From the NCBI GenBank assembly GCA_945897475.1, contig CAMDFL010000028.1, forward strand, positions 1 through 35,763: a DNA stretch of 35,763 nucleotides, in the 5' to 3' direction. Positions within the stretch are counted from its first letter, which is position 1. Each line of letters begins with the position of its first letter. The notes beneath the pieces are model-generated. The model was given only the letters and a program-made list of their open reading frames with translations. It was not told the origin of the DNA and did no database searches. The position numbers and the translations under genes were made by a program. The DNA is from Bordetella parapertussis (GTDB taxonomy: Bacteria > Pseudomonadota > Gammaproteobacteria > Burkholderiales > SG8-39). Of this stretch, positions 1-8,015 are shown piece by piece.

Positions 1-168
1 GCAGCACGCATTCCATCAAGCTTGGCGCTGCTCCCTGCAGCTGATGTTGGACGCCTGCACGACGTTCTCGTCGGCATGCGCGAGATTGAAGCGGCCGAAG
101 CAAAGGGCGGGCTCCTCGCGCTGCGCGCCGCAACGCCCGAAGTGCTTGATACCGTTCGAAACTCTTGA
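1..168 (+). CDS. 3' end of an unidentified gene, cut by the window edge
   Basis: Frame 1 is open from the first base to a TGA at 166-168, giving 55 residues ending in VLDTVRNS. The amino-acid mix is natural (Leu/Ala/Glu-rich, likely helical, with a charged MREIEAAEAK stretch) and I do not recognise a family. The opposite strand is also open here, so this may be a chance frame. It ends about 24 bp before the point where the opposing Bug-protein stump loses its family resemblance, so the region may be a rearrangement junction. Confidence 0.35.
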   Translation, partial: AARIPSSLALLPAADVGRLHDVLVGMREIEAAEAKGGLLALRAATPEVLDTVRNS

Positions 169-191
169 GCCAATTGGAGGCGGCGGCCATT

Positions 192-350
192 TTTTTGCGC
201 GATATAGCGCATGGTCACATCCGTGGGACCGCCTGCTGCCTGGGTGTTGACCACCGTAATCGGCTTGGTGGGGAAGCTTTGCGCAATTGAAGTGCCGATG
301 GCGCAGATAGCGAGGGTCGTCGCGAAAGCATTATTGAGAAATAGCCGCAT
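192..350 (-). pseudogene. N-terminal stump of a Bug/TctC-family binding protein
   Basis: Starting at the ATG at 350 the reverse strand encodes a signal peptide (ending near AIGTSIAQS) followed by the hallmark start of mature Bug proteins, FPTKPITVV and a Gly-Gly-Pro-Thr-Asp element (residues 40-44). Family resemblance ends after about residue 53 (YIAQK). The frame stays open to the window edge, but the residues are Arg/Ser-rich and unlike the family, which is normally about 320 residues. The gene starts 27 bp after the stop of the truncated aldolase on the same strand, an arrangement compatible with a former aldolase-Bug operon. I infer a pseudogene. A recombination or deletion point near 190 is likely. 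Confidence 0.7.
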
Positions 351-376
351 GAAATTTTACCTCGTCAACAATTGAT

Positions 377-736
377 TCAATCTGTTTTCACGCCGCGCAG
401 CCGCTGCGCGTCCTGGCGCGCGCCGGCGGCGAGATAACCGACATCGCTGCCGGTCATGACAAACTTCGCGCCCATTTTCAATACTTTCGATTGCGTGTCG
501 AAATCCGAACTCAGCCCCGCCGAACCGTAAGTCTTGCCGTGTTTTTTGCAGGCATCGGCCACTGACTGCTGCGCAGCGATCATCCTGGCGTGGCCAAGCT
601 GGCCCGGTACGTCCATCTCGGCGGACAAATCATTCGCGCCGATCAGCAGCACATCGAATCCCGGTACCGCTGCAATCGCATCGCCATTGCCGATTTTCTG
701 TTTGGCGGGATTGTTGATAACAGTGGCGTCGGCCAT
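377..736 (-). pseudogene. Truncated HpcH/HpaI-family aldolase (C-terminal half)
   Basis: The 119 residues match the second half of class II pyruvate-dependent aldolases (HpaI / 2-dehydro-3-deoxyglucarate aldolase family): AIAAVPGFD, then the metal-site element GANDLS (residues 33-38, Asp36), then the helices before the C-terminus. Family members are about 250-260 residues, so roughly the first 130-140 are missing. In the E. coli HpaI scheme this removes the catalytic His and Arg and the metal-binding Glu, leaving only the Asp, so catalysis is not expected. The ATG has a good AGGAAAG site 7 bases upstream, which suggests an internal deletion that kept the original start rather than a random truncation. 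It is followed by the Bug stump. Confidence 0.75.
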
Positions 737-858
737 GGAAGAATCTTTCCTGAATTAATGGGAAAATCGCGGACTTGTCAGTCGCAGTTATCAGTCGCTG
801 TTATTCGTATATGTTGACGCGCAAAAGCGGCATTAACCCTTCGAGGAGGAATAGCAGC

Positions 859-1956
859 ATGGCAAATGTGATTCGTGTGGGCGTGGTGGGCGCATCGATA
901 ACCGAAGGCCGTAGCGGTTGGGGGTCGGGGGCGCACGTGCCCGCATTAAAAGCCTCGCCGGCGTATCAGTTGAAGGCGGTATGTACTTCGCAGGAGGCCA
1001 CGGCCAAGGCTTCCGCCGAAAAATTCGGCGCGGAACTGGCTTTTCACAGATTCGAGGATATGCTCGCGTGCAAGGACATCGATCTGGTGTCGGTGGTGGT
1101 GCGCGTTCCGAATCACCACGACCTGGTGATGAAAGCGCTTGCCGCTGGCAAGCCGGTGTACTGCGAGTGGCCCTTGGGCAATGGCTTGGTCGAAGGCCAG
1201 GAAATGGCGGATATGGCCCGCAAGATGGGCGTGGTGACGATGTCCGGCCTGCAGTCGCGCAGCGACCCCACGGTTCGATATGCCAAGGAGTTGGTCGAAC
1301 AAGGCTACGTTGGTGAGGTGCTGTTCGCGAATTTAAAGGTGGTGCCGGCCTCGCGGCCCGAACGCGGCAACGGACGTATTTGGCAGGGGGTGCGTAAAAA
1401 CGGCGCCAATCCGCTCACCATCCCCGGCGGTCACAGCATGGATTCGGTGCTATTTATCCTCGGTGAATTCAACGAAGTATCGGCGCGTGTCGCCACCCGC
1501 GTCACCACATGGCATAACACGGACACCGGTGAGGACATGGTGGTCGATGCGCCCGATGCAGTGAGTGCGATCGGCAGGCTCAAGAACAACGCCGAAGTGA
1601 ATATTCAGATTGGCACCGCGCCCACTGGCGCGCCGGGTTACCGGCTGGAGATTTACGGCAGCAAGGGGACGCTGGCGATTGCGACGAATTCCATCAATCT
1701 TGGCCCGAACAAGATCTTCGGCGCGCAAGACGAAGGCAAGTTGGCCGAATTGTCCGTCCCCGAGCGTTTCGCCTCGGCGCCCGCCAATTCGCCCGCCGGC
1801 CAGTCCAGGAACGTCGCCCACGCGTATGCGCGATTTGCCAAAACCTTTCATGACAAAGCCCGCATCGATCCGGATTTCGACACGGCATTGGGCATACACC
1901 GGCTGATCGATGCGATCGAGCGTTCCGCGTTCGATAAGCACAGCATCGATTTGTAG
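859..1956 (+). CDS. Gfo/Idh/MocA-family oxidoreductase, Gal80-like
   Basis: A 365-residue NAD(P)-dependent oxidoreductase. The N-terminal Rossmann fold starts with RVGVVGAS (residues 5-12). The C-terminal alpha/beta domain carries GGHSMDSVLFILGEF, the family's usual substrate-side His region. The usual Glu-Lys-Pro motif reads CEWPLGN here, so the Lys is Trp; I recall this EWP form from Gal80-type members, where activity is not always shown. The start at 859 is set by GAGGAGGAATAGCAGC just upstream; an upstream in-frame start at 775 lacks such a site. It heads a + strand run with an extradiol dioxygenase. LigC of the protocatechuate 4,5-cleavage pathway belongs to the same superfamily, so ring-cleavage semialdehyde oxidation is a possible but unproven role. 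Confidence 0.88.
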   Translation: MANVIRVGVVGASITEGRSGWGSGAHVPALKASPAYQLKAVCTSQEATAKASAEKFGAELAFHRFEDMLACKDIDLVSVVVRVPNHHDLVMKALAAGKPVYCEWPLGNGLVEGQEMADMARKMGVVTMSGLQSRSDPTVRYAKELVEQGYVGEVLFANLKVVPASRPERGNGRIWQGVRKNGANPLTIPGGHSMDSVLFILGEFNEVSARVATRVTTWHNTDTGEDMVVDAPDAVSAIGRLKNNAEVNIQIGTAPTGAPGYRLEIYGSKGTLAIATNSINLGPNKIFGAQDEGKLAELSVPERFASAPANSPAGQSRNVAHAYARFAKTFHDKARIDPDFDTALGIHRLIDAIERSAFDKHSIDL

Positions 1957-2115
1957 TTCTCGGGCGATAATGCCCTTCATTCGTCGCAGGTAAGACAAGA
2001 AAAGACCGATCAAGTCCAATTTCAAAGTGAGGCGTAAAAAGTCTCCCTCTGATATTGGGGATATACAAGGGGCGAAGGCCTCTTGTTCAGTACTTCCACA
2101 ACAAAGGAACACACC

Positions 2116-3126
2116 GTGGCCGAAATCGCGATTGCCATAGGCACTTCACATACGCCCCTACTTACTTTCGGCGCTGAGCATTGGGAGCGTTATTCCCGGC
2201 GCGATCTGTCCAACTTGCGGCTGAATCTGTCTGACGGTCGCTGGATCAGCTATGAAAATCTGCTATCCGATACCGGCGGCAAGTACGCGCTGGAGGTGAC
2301 ACGGGAAGTTTTTAATCGCAAGGCCGCAGCGTGTCAGGCGGCACTGGATAGACTCGCTGACGATCTTGAAGCGGCCAAACCTGATGTGGTGGTGATCGTC
2401 ACCGATGACCAGGCAGAGCTTTTTCACCAAACTAATTTGTCGGCGATTTCCATTTTCTACGGTGACGAGGTCAAAACGATGCCGCGCGCCAATATCGCAC
2501 ACATGCGCCATACGATCACCGAGCCGTTCTTCGGCGTGATGTCGGCGGCCTACGCGATGGACAAGGCGCGCACCTTTCCCGGCAAAGCTGATTTCGCGCG
2601 TGAGTTGATTGAGCGCTTGATCGACAAGGATATCGACATCGGTGGCGCAGCGGCGGTAGATGACCCTGAGAAAGCGGGCCTGGGACATGGGATTGGATTT
2701 GTCATTCAACGTCTGTTCAAAGGCAAGTCCATTCCGGTGATTCCGGTGCTGCTCAATACCTACTATCCGCCTAATGCGCCTAGGGCTTCGCGTTGCTTTG
2801 CCATCGGCCAGGCGCTGCGCGCGGCGATCGAGGAAAGTCCCGCGAAGCTGCGTGTCGCGCTGGTGGCCTCGGGTGGCTTGAGCCATTTTGTGGTTGATGA
2901 AGACCTCGATTTGCGCGTGTTGAACGCGATGGGCGAAGGCAATGCCGCCGAGTTGAAGGCATTGACCAAAGGGGCGCTCAACAGCGGATCCTCGGAGATT
3001 AGAAATTGGATACTGGTTGGCGGCGCCATTGAGAACATGAAAAAGCGCTGGTTCGAATACCAGGCCTTGTATCGGCAGGCTGCGGGAACGGGCATAGGCG
3101 TGGCCTTTGGTGTTTGGGGGCATTGA
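2116..3126 (+). CDS. LigB-like class III extradiol dioxygenase
   Basis: A 336-residue protein starting at GTG 2116, chosen because AAAGGAAC lies 6 bases upstream; a TTG at 2083 is possible but has no site. It resembles the catalytic LigB subunit of class III extradiol ring-cleavage dioxygenases. Visible family landmarks are GTSHTPLL (His12, the first iron ligand in LigB), SGGLSH (His257, catalytic base position) and SSEIRNWI (Glu294, the acidic iron ligand position). The second ligand region reads VTDDQAELF (residues 96-103), so a Gln stands where LigB has His. No LigA-type alpha subunit lies nearby. The likely substrate is a catechol-type ring, but the altered metal site leaves activity uncertain. 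The GMC gene begins 22 bp after the stop. Confidence 0.85.
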   Translation: MAEIAIAIGTSHTPLLTFGAEHWERYSRRDLSNLRLNLSDGRWISYENLLSDTGGKYALEVTREVFNRKAAACQAALDRLADDLEAAKPDVVVIVTDDQAELFHQTNLSAISIFYGDEVKTMPRANIAHMRHTITEPFFGVMSAAYAMDKARTFPGKADFARELIERLIDKDIDIGGAAAVDDPEKAGLGHGIGFVIQRLFKGKSIPVIPVLLNTYYPPNAPRASRCFAIGQALRAAIEESPAKLRVALVASGGLSHFVVDEDLDLRVLNAMGEGNAAELKALTKGALNSGSSEIRNWILVGGAIENMKKRWFEYQALYRQAAGTGIGVAFGVWGH

Positions 3127-3148
3127 GGCGAGACGGACGATCCTGTCT

Positions 3149-4783
3149 GTGAGCGGCTATCACACCATTATCGTTGGCGCGGGCTCGGCGGGCTGCGTGC
3201 TCGGCCGGCGCCTGGGCGAAGATAGAGATAAGAGCATTCTTATTCTCGAGGCCGGCGGCGGCGATTCGCACTATCTGCTTTCCGTTCCATTGGGCGTGGC
3301 CAAGGTTTGGAATGATCCGCGCTTTAACTGGTCCTACCAGACCGAGCCCGAGCCTTCTGCTGAGAATCGCAGAATTTACATTCCACGCGGCAAGGTAGTG
3401 GGCGGCAGCTCTTCGATCAATATGATGGCCTATGTGCGCGGCCATCGCGGCGATTACGATCGGTGGCAGGCCAATGGTCTGGACGCTTGGTCTTACGCCG
3501 ATGTGCTGCCGTATTTTCGCAAATCGGAGGCATTCGAGGATGGCGAGAGCTTTTATCGAGGTGGCCGCGGTCCACTGCACGTGCACCGCGGCGGCGCGCA
3601 TGACCCGATCTACGACGCGTTCCTCGATTCAGCGCCGGAGCTGGGCTATGCCGTGAACAGCGACTATAACGGCGGCGAACAATCGGGTTTCGCCCGCGCG
3701 CAGTTCACCGCCCGCGAAGGCCGTCGTTGCAGCGCCTCGGTGGCCTATCTTCGGCCGGCGCTTGCGCGCGGCAATGTCACGCTTGAGACACGCGTGCAGG
3801 TGACGCGGGTTTTGATGCAGGGGACACGCGCCATTGGCGTGGAATACATTAAAAATGGGGCTCGCGTCCAGGCGATGGCCGAAGCGGAAGTGATCCTGTC
3901 AGCGGGCGCCATCAATTCGCCGCAACTGTTGCTGCTCTCTGGCATCGGCCCCGCCGCGCATCTGCAAAAATTCGGCATCTCGACCCTGTTGGATCTGCCC
4001 CAGGTGGGACAGAACCATCAAGATCACCCCGCGGTGCGCCTATCCTACGATCTGGCTGTTCCCTCCAATGTGCGCGCCCAGTTGCGCCTGGATCGTCTTG
4101 CGCTGAGCATGGCCCGTGCGTACTGCTTCGGCACCGGGTTTGCATCCGAACCGCCTTCCGGAACCACCGCATTTTTTAAAAGTGATGCAGGGCAGGCCAT
4201 CCCCGATTTACAGCTTTTCTGCGTCAATGCCGCGCTGCGCGCGAATGAGTGGTTCCCCGGTTGGCGAGCCCCGGCGCCGGATGGATTTGCCATGCGTGCC
4301 TGCCATCTTCGGCCTGAAAGCCGCGGCTCCATTGAACTTGCCTCGAATGATCCGTTCGCCGCGCCGCTTATTCGCAATAATTTCCTGTCTACGCCTGGCG
4401 ACCGCCGCGCGCTGCGCGAGGCCATCAAGTTTTCTCGAAGCATCGCCGCGAGCGTCGCATTCAAGGGCCTGGTCGGCGCTGAAACCGCGCCGGGAGCTGC
4501 GGTGAAATCCGACGATGAGATCGACGCCTATATCCGCCAGTCCGTTGACACCATCTATCACCCTTTGGGCGCGTGCCGCATGGGATCGGACGCGGATTCT
4601 GTGGTGGATATGCAGTTCCGTGTGCGTGGCGCCGAAGGACTGCGCGTCGTAGATGCCTCGGTGATGCCCGACATGGTGGGCGGTAACATAAACGCCCCTG
4701 TCATGATGGTGGCGGAGAAGGCCTCGGATGTGATTCGCGGCTTGGCCCCTTTGCCTGCGGCTGAATTCTCCCGCGCAACTTAG
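3149..4783 (+). CDS. GMC-family FAD oxidoreductase (choline-dehydrogenase-like)
   Basis: A 544-residue flavoenzyme of the glucose-methanol-choline family, which oxidises alcohols with FAD. Seen in order: dinucleotide motif GAGSAG (10-15), the FAD-binding PRGKVVGGSSSIN (79-91), the second GMC signature GAINSPQLLLLSGIGP, and the C-terminal active site with HPLGACRMG (His471) and GGNINAP (Asn515). Length is normal for the family. The start is taken at GTG 3149; an in-frame TTG at 3107 would overlap the dioxygenase and add 14 residues with no family similarity. The site before 3149 is weak, so coupling to the upstream gene is plausible. Substrate unknown. Confidence 0.9.
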   Translation: MSGYHTIIVGAGSAGCVLGRRLGEDRDKSILILEAGGGDSHYLLSVPLGVAKVWNDPRFNWSYQTEPEPSAENRRIYIPRGKVVGGSSSINMMAYVRGHRGDYDRWQANGLDAWSYADVLPYFRKSEAFEDGESFYRGGRGPLHVHRGGAHDPIYDAFLDSAPELGYAVNSDYNGGEQSGFARAQFTAREGRRCSASVAYLRPALARGNVTLETRVQVTRVLMQGTRAIGVEYIKNGARVQAMAEAEVILSAGAINSPQLLLLSGIGPAAHLQKFGISTLLDLPQVGQNHQDHPAVRLSYDLAVPSNVRAQLRLDRLALSMARAYCFGTGFASEPPSGTTAFFKSDAGQAIPDLQLFCVNAALRANEWFPGWRAPAPDGFAMRACHLRPESRGSIELASNDPFAAPLIRNNFLSTPGDRRALREAIKFSRSIAASVAFKGLVGAETAPGAAVKSDDEIDAYIRQSVDTIYHPLGACRMGSDADSVVDMQFRVRGAEGLRVVDASVMPDMVGGNINAPVMMVAEKASDVIRGLAPLPAAEFSRAT

Positions 4784-4818
4784 AATCGACGCATTGTTCA
4801 GCCAGAGGAGGGGCGGCC

Positions 4819-5295
4819 ATGACCATCAGCGTACTGCACCACATCAATATTTCGACCAACAAGATGGAAGAAACGCGCGATTTCTATGAGCGCGCACTCG
4901 GGCTCTACGTGGGCGCGCGTCCTGATTTCGGCGAGCACGGCTATTGGCTGTTTATTCCGGGCACCGATCATCCCATCGTGCATCTATCACTGAACAAAGA
5001 AGGCGGCTCGGAGCAAACCCGCGATTCGGGCAATCGACTGGATCATGTCGCGTTTTTTGGCTTCGAGATGGAAAAAACGCTCGCCCATCTTGACAAGATC
5101 GGCGTTCCCTACGACAGGCGCGACGAGCGGCTCTACTTGAATGAGAAAATGGTCCAGGTGTTTCTCAAGGACCCTAATGGCATCGCGGTTGAGCTGGGAT
5201 TTTTTCCTCATCGCGAGACGCTGTTCAAGCAGAGTATGAGCGAGTACCAGGCCCGTGCGCGCGAGGGTGATACAACGCTGCACGCGCAGGCTTGA
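4819..5295 (+). CDS. VOC-superfamily protein (glyoxalase/extradiol dioxygenase fold)
   Basis: A 158-residue protein with one pair of beta-alpha-beta-beta-beta modules: LHHINISTNKMEETRDFYERALGL at the start (a His at residue 7 or 8), LDHVAF in the second module (His76), and KDPNGIAVELGFF near the end (Glu125). This His/His/Glu pattern is the usual metal triad of the superfamily. GAGGAGG precedes the ATG by 9 bases. Members include glyoxalase I, type I extradiol dioxygenases and epimerases, so reaction and substrate stay open. Its place after the LigB-like and GMC genes suggests the same catabolic unit. Confidence 0.85.
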   Translation: MTISVLHHINISTNKMEETRDFYERALGLYVGARPDFGEHGYWLFIPGTDHPIVHLSLNKEGGSEQTRDSGNRLDHVAFFGFEMEKTLAHLDKIGVPYDRRDERLYLNEKMVQVFLKDPNGIAVELGFFPHRETLFKQSMSEYQARAREGDTTLHAQA

Positions 5296-5296
5296 C

Positions 5297-5337
5297 AAAA
5301 ACCAGTGTTGAGAAAAACCAGTGTTGAGAAAAACCAG
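5297..5337 (+). repeat. 16-bp tandem repeat, two and a half copies
   Basis: Unit AAAAACCAGTGTTGAG occurs at 5297-5312 and 5313-5328 with no difference, then a partial copy at 5329-5337. It begins one base after the VOC stop codon and ends before the next gene's Shine-Dalgarno region. Confidence 0.95.
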
Positions 5338-5383
5338 GCGGCGTCCCGATAGTCGGCAGGCAAAAAAGCAGAACGGATAATTC

Positions 5384-6406
5384 ATGTTGTTTCCCACCAC
5401 CCTGGTCGGCAGTTACCCGCAGCCCGAGTGGTTAATTGATAGAGCCAGACTCGCCGGCCGCTTTCCGCCGAGAACGCGGGCGATGGAACTCTGGCGCATC
5501 CCGGAGGCTTATCTCGAGGATGCGCAAAAGGATGCGACGCTGATTGCTATCGCTGCGCAGGAGGCGGCGGGCCTGGACATCCTCACTGATGGCGAGATTC
5601 GCCGTGAGAGCTACTCGAACCGCTTCGCCACCGCGCTGTCTGGTATCGACATCGACAATCCGGGGACAGCGCTTGACCGTTCAGGCCATCCCAATCCGGT
5701 GCCGCGAATTGTCGGGCCGATCAAGCGCATGCGTCCCGTCGAAGTGGATGACGTGAAGTTCCTGCGCGCCAACACAGATCGCATGATAAAAATTACGGTG
5801 CCAGGCCCCTACACCATGAGCCAGCAGGCGCAGAATGATTTCTACCCATCAGAGGCGCAAGCTGCCATGGCCTATGCCGAGGCAGTCAACGAAGAGCTCC
5901 GTGATCTGGTTGCAGCAGGCGCCGACATCGTTCAGATTGACGAGCCCTACATGCAAGCGCGGCCCGACAAGGCGCGGGAGTACGGCCTGGCCGCGCTCAA
6001 TCGCGCGCTCGAAGGTATCACCGCCACCACCGTAGTGCACATCTGCTTTGGCTACGCGGCCATCATTCATTCGCGGCCCGAGGGATATTCTTTCCTGCCA
6101 GAATTCGTCAATTGCAGCTGCGATCAGATTTCGATAGAAACCGCGCAGTCGAACCTCGATTGCTCGGTTTTAAAGACCCTTGCCGGCAAACAGGTGGTGC
6201 TTGGCTGTATCGATCTATCCGATATGGCCATCGAGACCCCGCAGACGGTGGTCGCGCGAGTCAAGCGAGCCCTGCCTTATATATCCAAGGAAAACGTGAT
6301 TCTCGCGCCTGACTGCGGCATGAAATACCTGCCGCGCGAAGTGGCCGATGGCAAGTTGCGCGCGATGGTCGAAGCGGCGAAGATGCTGCGGGTGGAATAC
6401 GGATGA
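5384..6406 (+). CDS. MetE C-terminal-domain-like zinc methyltransferase
   Basis: A 340-residue protein resembling the catalytic half of cobalamin-independent methionine synthase (core-MetE type, no N-terminal half). It opens with TTLVGSYPQPEWL, as usual in this family. All zinc ligands are visible: HIC (His219, Cys221), Glu252 in SIETAQ and Cys311 in APDCGMKYL; the DEP at 186-188 is the substrate-side acidic region. Such stand-alone proteins in catabolic clusters may transfer methyl groups from unusual donors, for example aromatic methyl ethers, rather than make methionine; that is an inference from context. It follows the VOC gene by 88 bp containing the tandem repeat. Confidence 0.88.
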   Translation: MLFPTTLVGSYPQPEWLIDRARLAGRFPPRTRAMELWRIPEAYLEDAQKDATLIAIAAQEAAGLDILTDGEIRRESYSNRFATALSGIDIDNPGTALDRSGHPNPVPRIVGPIKRMRPVEVDDVKFLRANTDRMIKITVPGPYTMSQQAQNDFYPSEAQAAMAYAEAVNEELRDLVAAGADIVQIDEPYMQARPDKAREYGLAALNRALEGITATTVVHICFGYAAIIHSRPEGYSFLPEFVNCSCDQISIETAQSNLDCSVLKTLAGKQVVLGCIDLSDMAIETPQTVVARVKRALPYISKENVILAPDCGMKYLPREVADGKLRAMVEAAKMLRVEYG

Positions 6407-6573
6407 ATCGGTAAAGTGCTGGAAACGCTCGCCAGCATTGCCTCTTCGGGCAATTCGGCCGTGTCAGCCGGTTTCTGGGGTTTGCGGTCCCAGGGCAGGG
6501 TTTTCGTCAATCCGGTTCGATTTTCCCAAGCTTAACCGCGCTACTCTCTACGCATCCTTCACATTGACGCCAA

Positions 6574-7200
6574 ATGCCTAATCTCAACGTGAACAAAGAA
6601 ATAACACGCGCCATCTCCCGCGAGGCAATGGCGGAACTTCCCATCCGCCGCTACCAGGGCGAGGTCTGTCTGGTGGATACGCCGCAGAGTCTGCACCGTG
6701 CTCGCACTGAGATGAGTGAGGAGAACATCGTGGGCCTCGATACCGAGACACGTCCCGCGTTCGTCAAGGGTGTGCATCATCTGCCTTGTCTGGTGCAGGT
6801 GGCGACCGCACGCTGCGTGTACCTGTTTCCACTGCGCTGGCACGAGGCGTATCCGCTGCTTGCGCAAATGCTCGCGGACACGCGCATCGTCAAGGTGGGT
6901 ATCAGTATTGCAGATGATCTGCGCGCACTCAAGGAGGTATTTTCTTTTGAGGCGCAGAACATTATCGACGCAGGCGGCGTTGCCAAGCGGCATGGTCTGG
7001 AGCAGTCGGGCCTTCGCAATATGGCAGGCATTTTCCTGGGATTCCGCATTCCTAAGGGCAAGCAGACCTCGAACTGGGCAGCAGCGCACCTGTCACCGGC
7101 GCAGATCGTCTATGCGGCAACGGATGCCTGGGCTTGTCGTGAGTTGTATTTGTATTTTCGGGAATCTGGATGGTTGATGGATCACAAAGGAAACGCATAA
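6574..7200 (+). CDS. 3'-5' exonuclease of the DEDDy type (RNase D-like)
   Basis: A 208-residue single-domain nuclease. Exo I motif is GLDTETRP (Asp56, Glu58), Exo II is SIADDL (Asp114 or Asp115) and Exo III is YAATDAW (Tyr180, Asp184), giving the complete DEDDy set. It lacks the C-terminal HRDC domains of true RNase D, so it belongs to the short RNase-D-like exonucleases acting on RNA or DNA ends. Its TAA overlaps the ATG of the next gene by one base (TAATG), indicating translational coupling. The 167 bp before it hold no recognisable feature. Confidence 0.9.
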   Translation: MPNLNVNKEITRAISREAMAELPIRRYQGEVCLVDTPQSLHRARTEMSEENIVGLDTETRPAFVKGVHHLPCLVQVATARCVYLFPLRWHEAYPLLAQMLADTRIVKVGISIADDLRALKEVFSFEAQNIIDAGGVAKRHGLEQSGLRNMAGIFLGFRIPKGKQTSNWAAAHLSPAQIVYAATDAWACRELYLYFRESGWLMDHKGNA

Positions 7201-8015
7201 TGAGTGAAGGCCCACGCGGCGCCATGAAAGCGTATCAAAACGACGTCTTTTTCAACAGCAGGGACGCGCGCGCTTTGCGCATCCTGGCCGAGTACCTTGA
7301 GCCGCATGCTCGATTTGAGCGAAACAAGATCGAGGACACCATCGTATTCCAGGGTTCGGCGCGCTTTGTGTCGCGCGACCAGGCCGAAGCGGCGCTCGAG
7401 CGGGCGCGGGCTGGTCAGGGCGATCTTGCGCAGGCGCAAACGGATTTTCGAATGTCGGCGTATTACGAGGCCTCGCGTGAACTGGCGCACCGTTTGACGC
7501 AATGGTCCGATGCGCTCGATCCGAAGGAGCGGCGCTTCGTGGTTTGCACAGGGGGTGGGCCTGGCATCATGGAGGCCGCCAATCGCGGTGCATCTGAGGC
7601 GCACGGCGTGAACATTGGCCTGGGCATATCCTTACCAATGGAGCAGCACGACAACCCCTACATCACGCCCGAACTGGCGTTTCACTTCCATTACTTCTTC
7701 ATGCGAAAGTTCTGGTTCACCTACCTGGCTAAAGCGGTGGTTTTGTTCCCCGGCGGCTTCGGCACCATGGACGAACTTTTTGAACTGCTGACCCTTGTGC
7801 AGACCAAGAAGATGCGCAAGCCCATGCCGATCGTGCTATTTGGCACTGAATTCTGGAACGAAGTCGTTAATTTCGACGCGATGGTGCGTCATGGCACCAT
7901 CAGCGCAGGCGACCTGCAATTGGTGCATCGTACCGACTCGGTGGGGGAAGCCTACGAATGGATCACAACTCAGTTGCAGGCGTTCGCCGTGGACCAGCCA
8001 GGGGCGACACTCTAA
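7200..8015 (+). CDS. LOG-family nucleotide 5'-monophosphate nucleosidase-like protein
   Basis: A 271-residue Rossmann-fold protein with the two family signatures: CTGGGPGIMEAANRG (116-130) and PGGFGTMDELFE (184-195), where the glutamate and arginine/glycine loop bind nucleotide phosphate. Relatives hydrolyse the N-glycosidic bond of AMP or of cytokinin nucleotides, and bacterial ones act in purine salvage. The N-terminal extension before the fold (about 100 residues) makes it longer than plant-type LOG (about 190 residues). The start at 7200 overlaps the upstream stop. Its stop overlaps that of the opposing hypothetical gene (8012-8015). Confidence 0.88.
   Translation: MSEGPRGAMKAYQNDVFFNSRDARALRILAEYLEPHARFERNKIEDTIVFQGSARFVSRDQAEAALERARAGQGDLAQAQTDFRMSAYYEASRELAHRLTQWSDALDPKERRFVVCTGGGPGIMEAANRGASEAHGVNIGLGISLPMEQHDNPYITPELAFHFHYFFMRKFWFTYLAKAVVLFPGGFGTMDELFELLTLVQTKKMRKPMPIVLFGTEFWNEVVNFDAMVRHGTISAGDLQLVHRTDSVGEAYEWITTQLQAFAVDQPGATL

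Noticed and set aside
1450..2112. 220-codon reverse frame over the Gfo/Idh gene end
   Set aside because: Shadow of the oxidoreductase; no motif and no ribosome site.
2263..3123. 286-codon open frame on the reverse strand opposite the LigB-like gene
   Set aside because: It mirrors a gene with clear family motifs. The translation is His/Arg-rich without domains, as expected for antisense of high-GC coding DNA.
6407..6573. Possible small reverse-strand gene (ATG 6510) after the MetE-like gene
   Set aside because: The frame runs deep into the antisense of the MetE-like gene and has no recognisable product or ribosome site.
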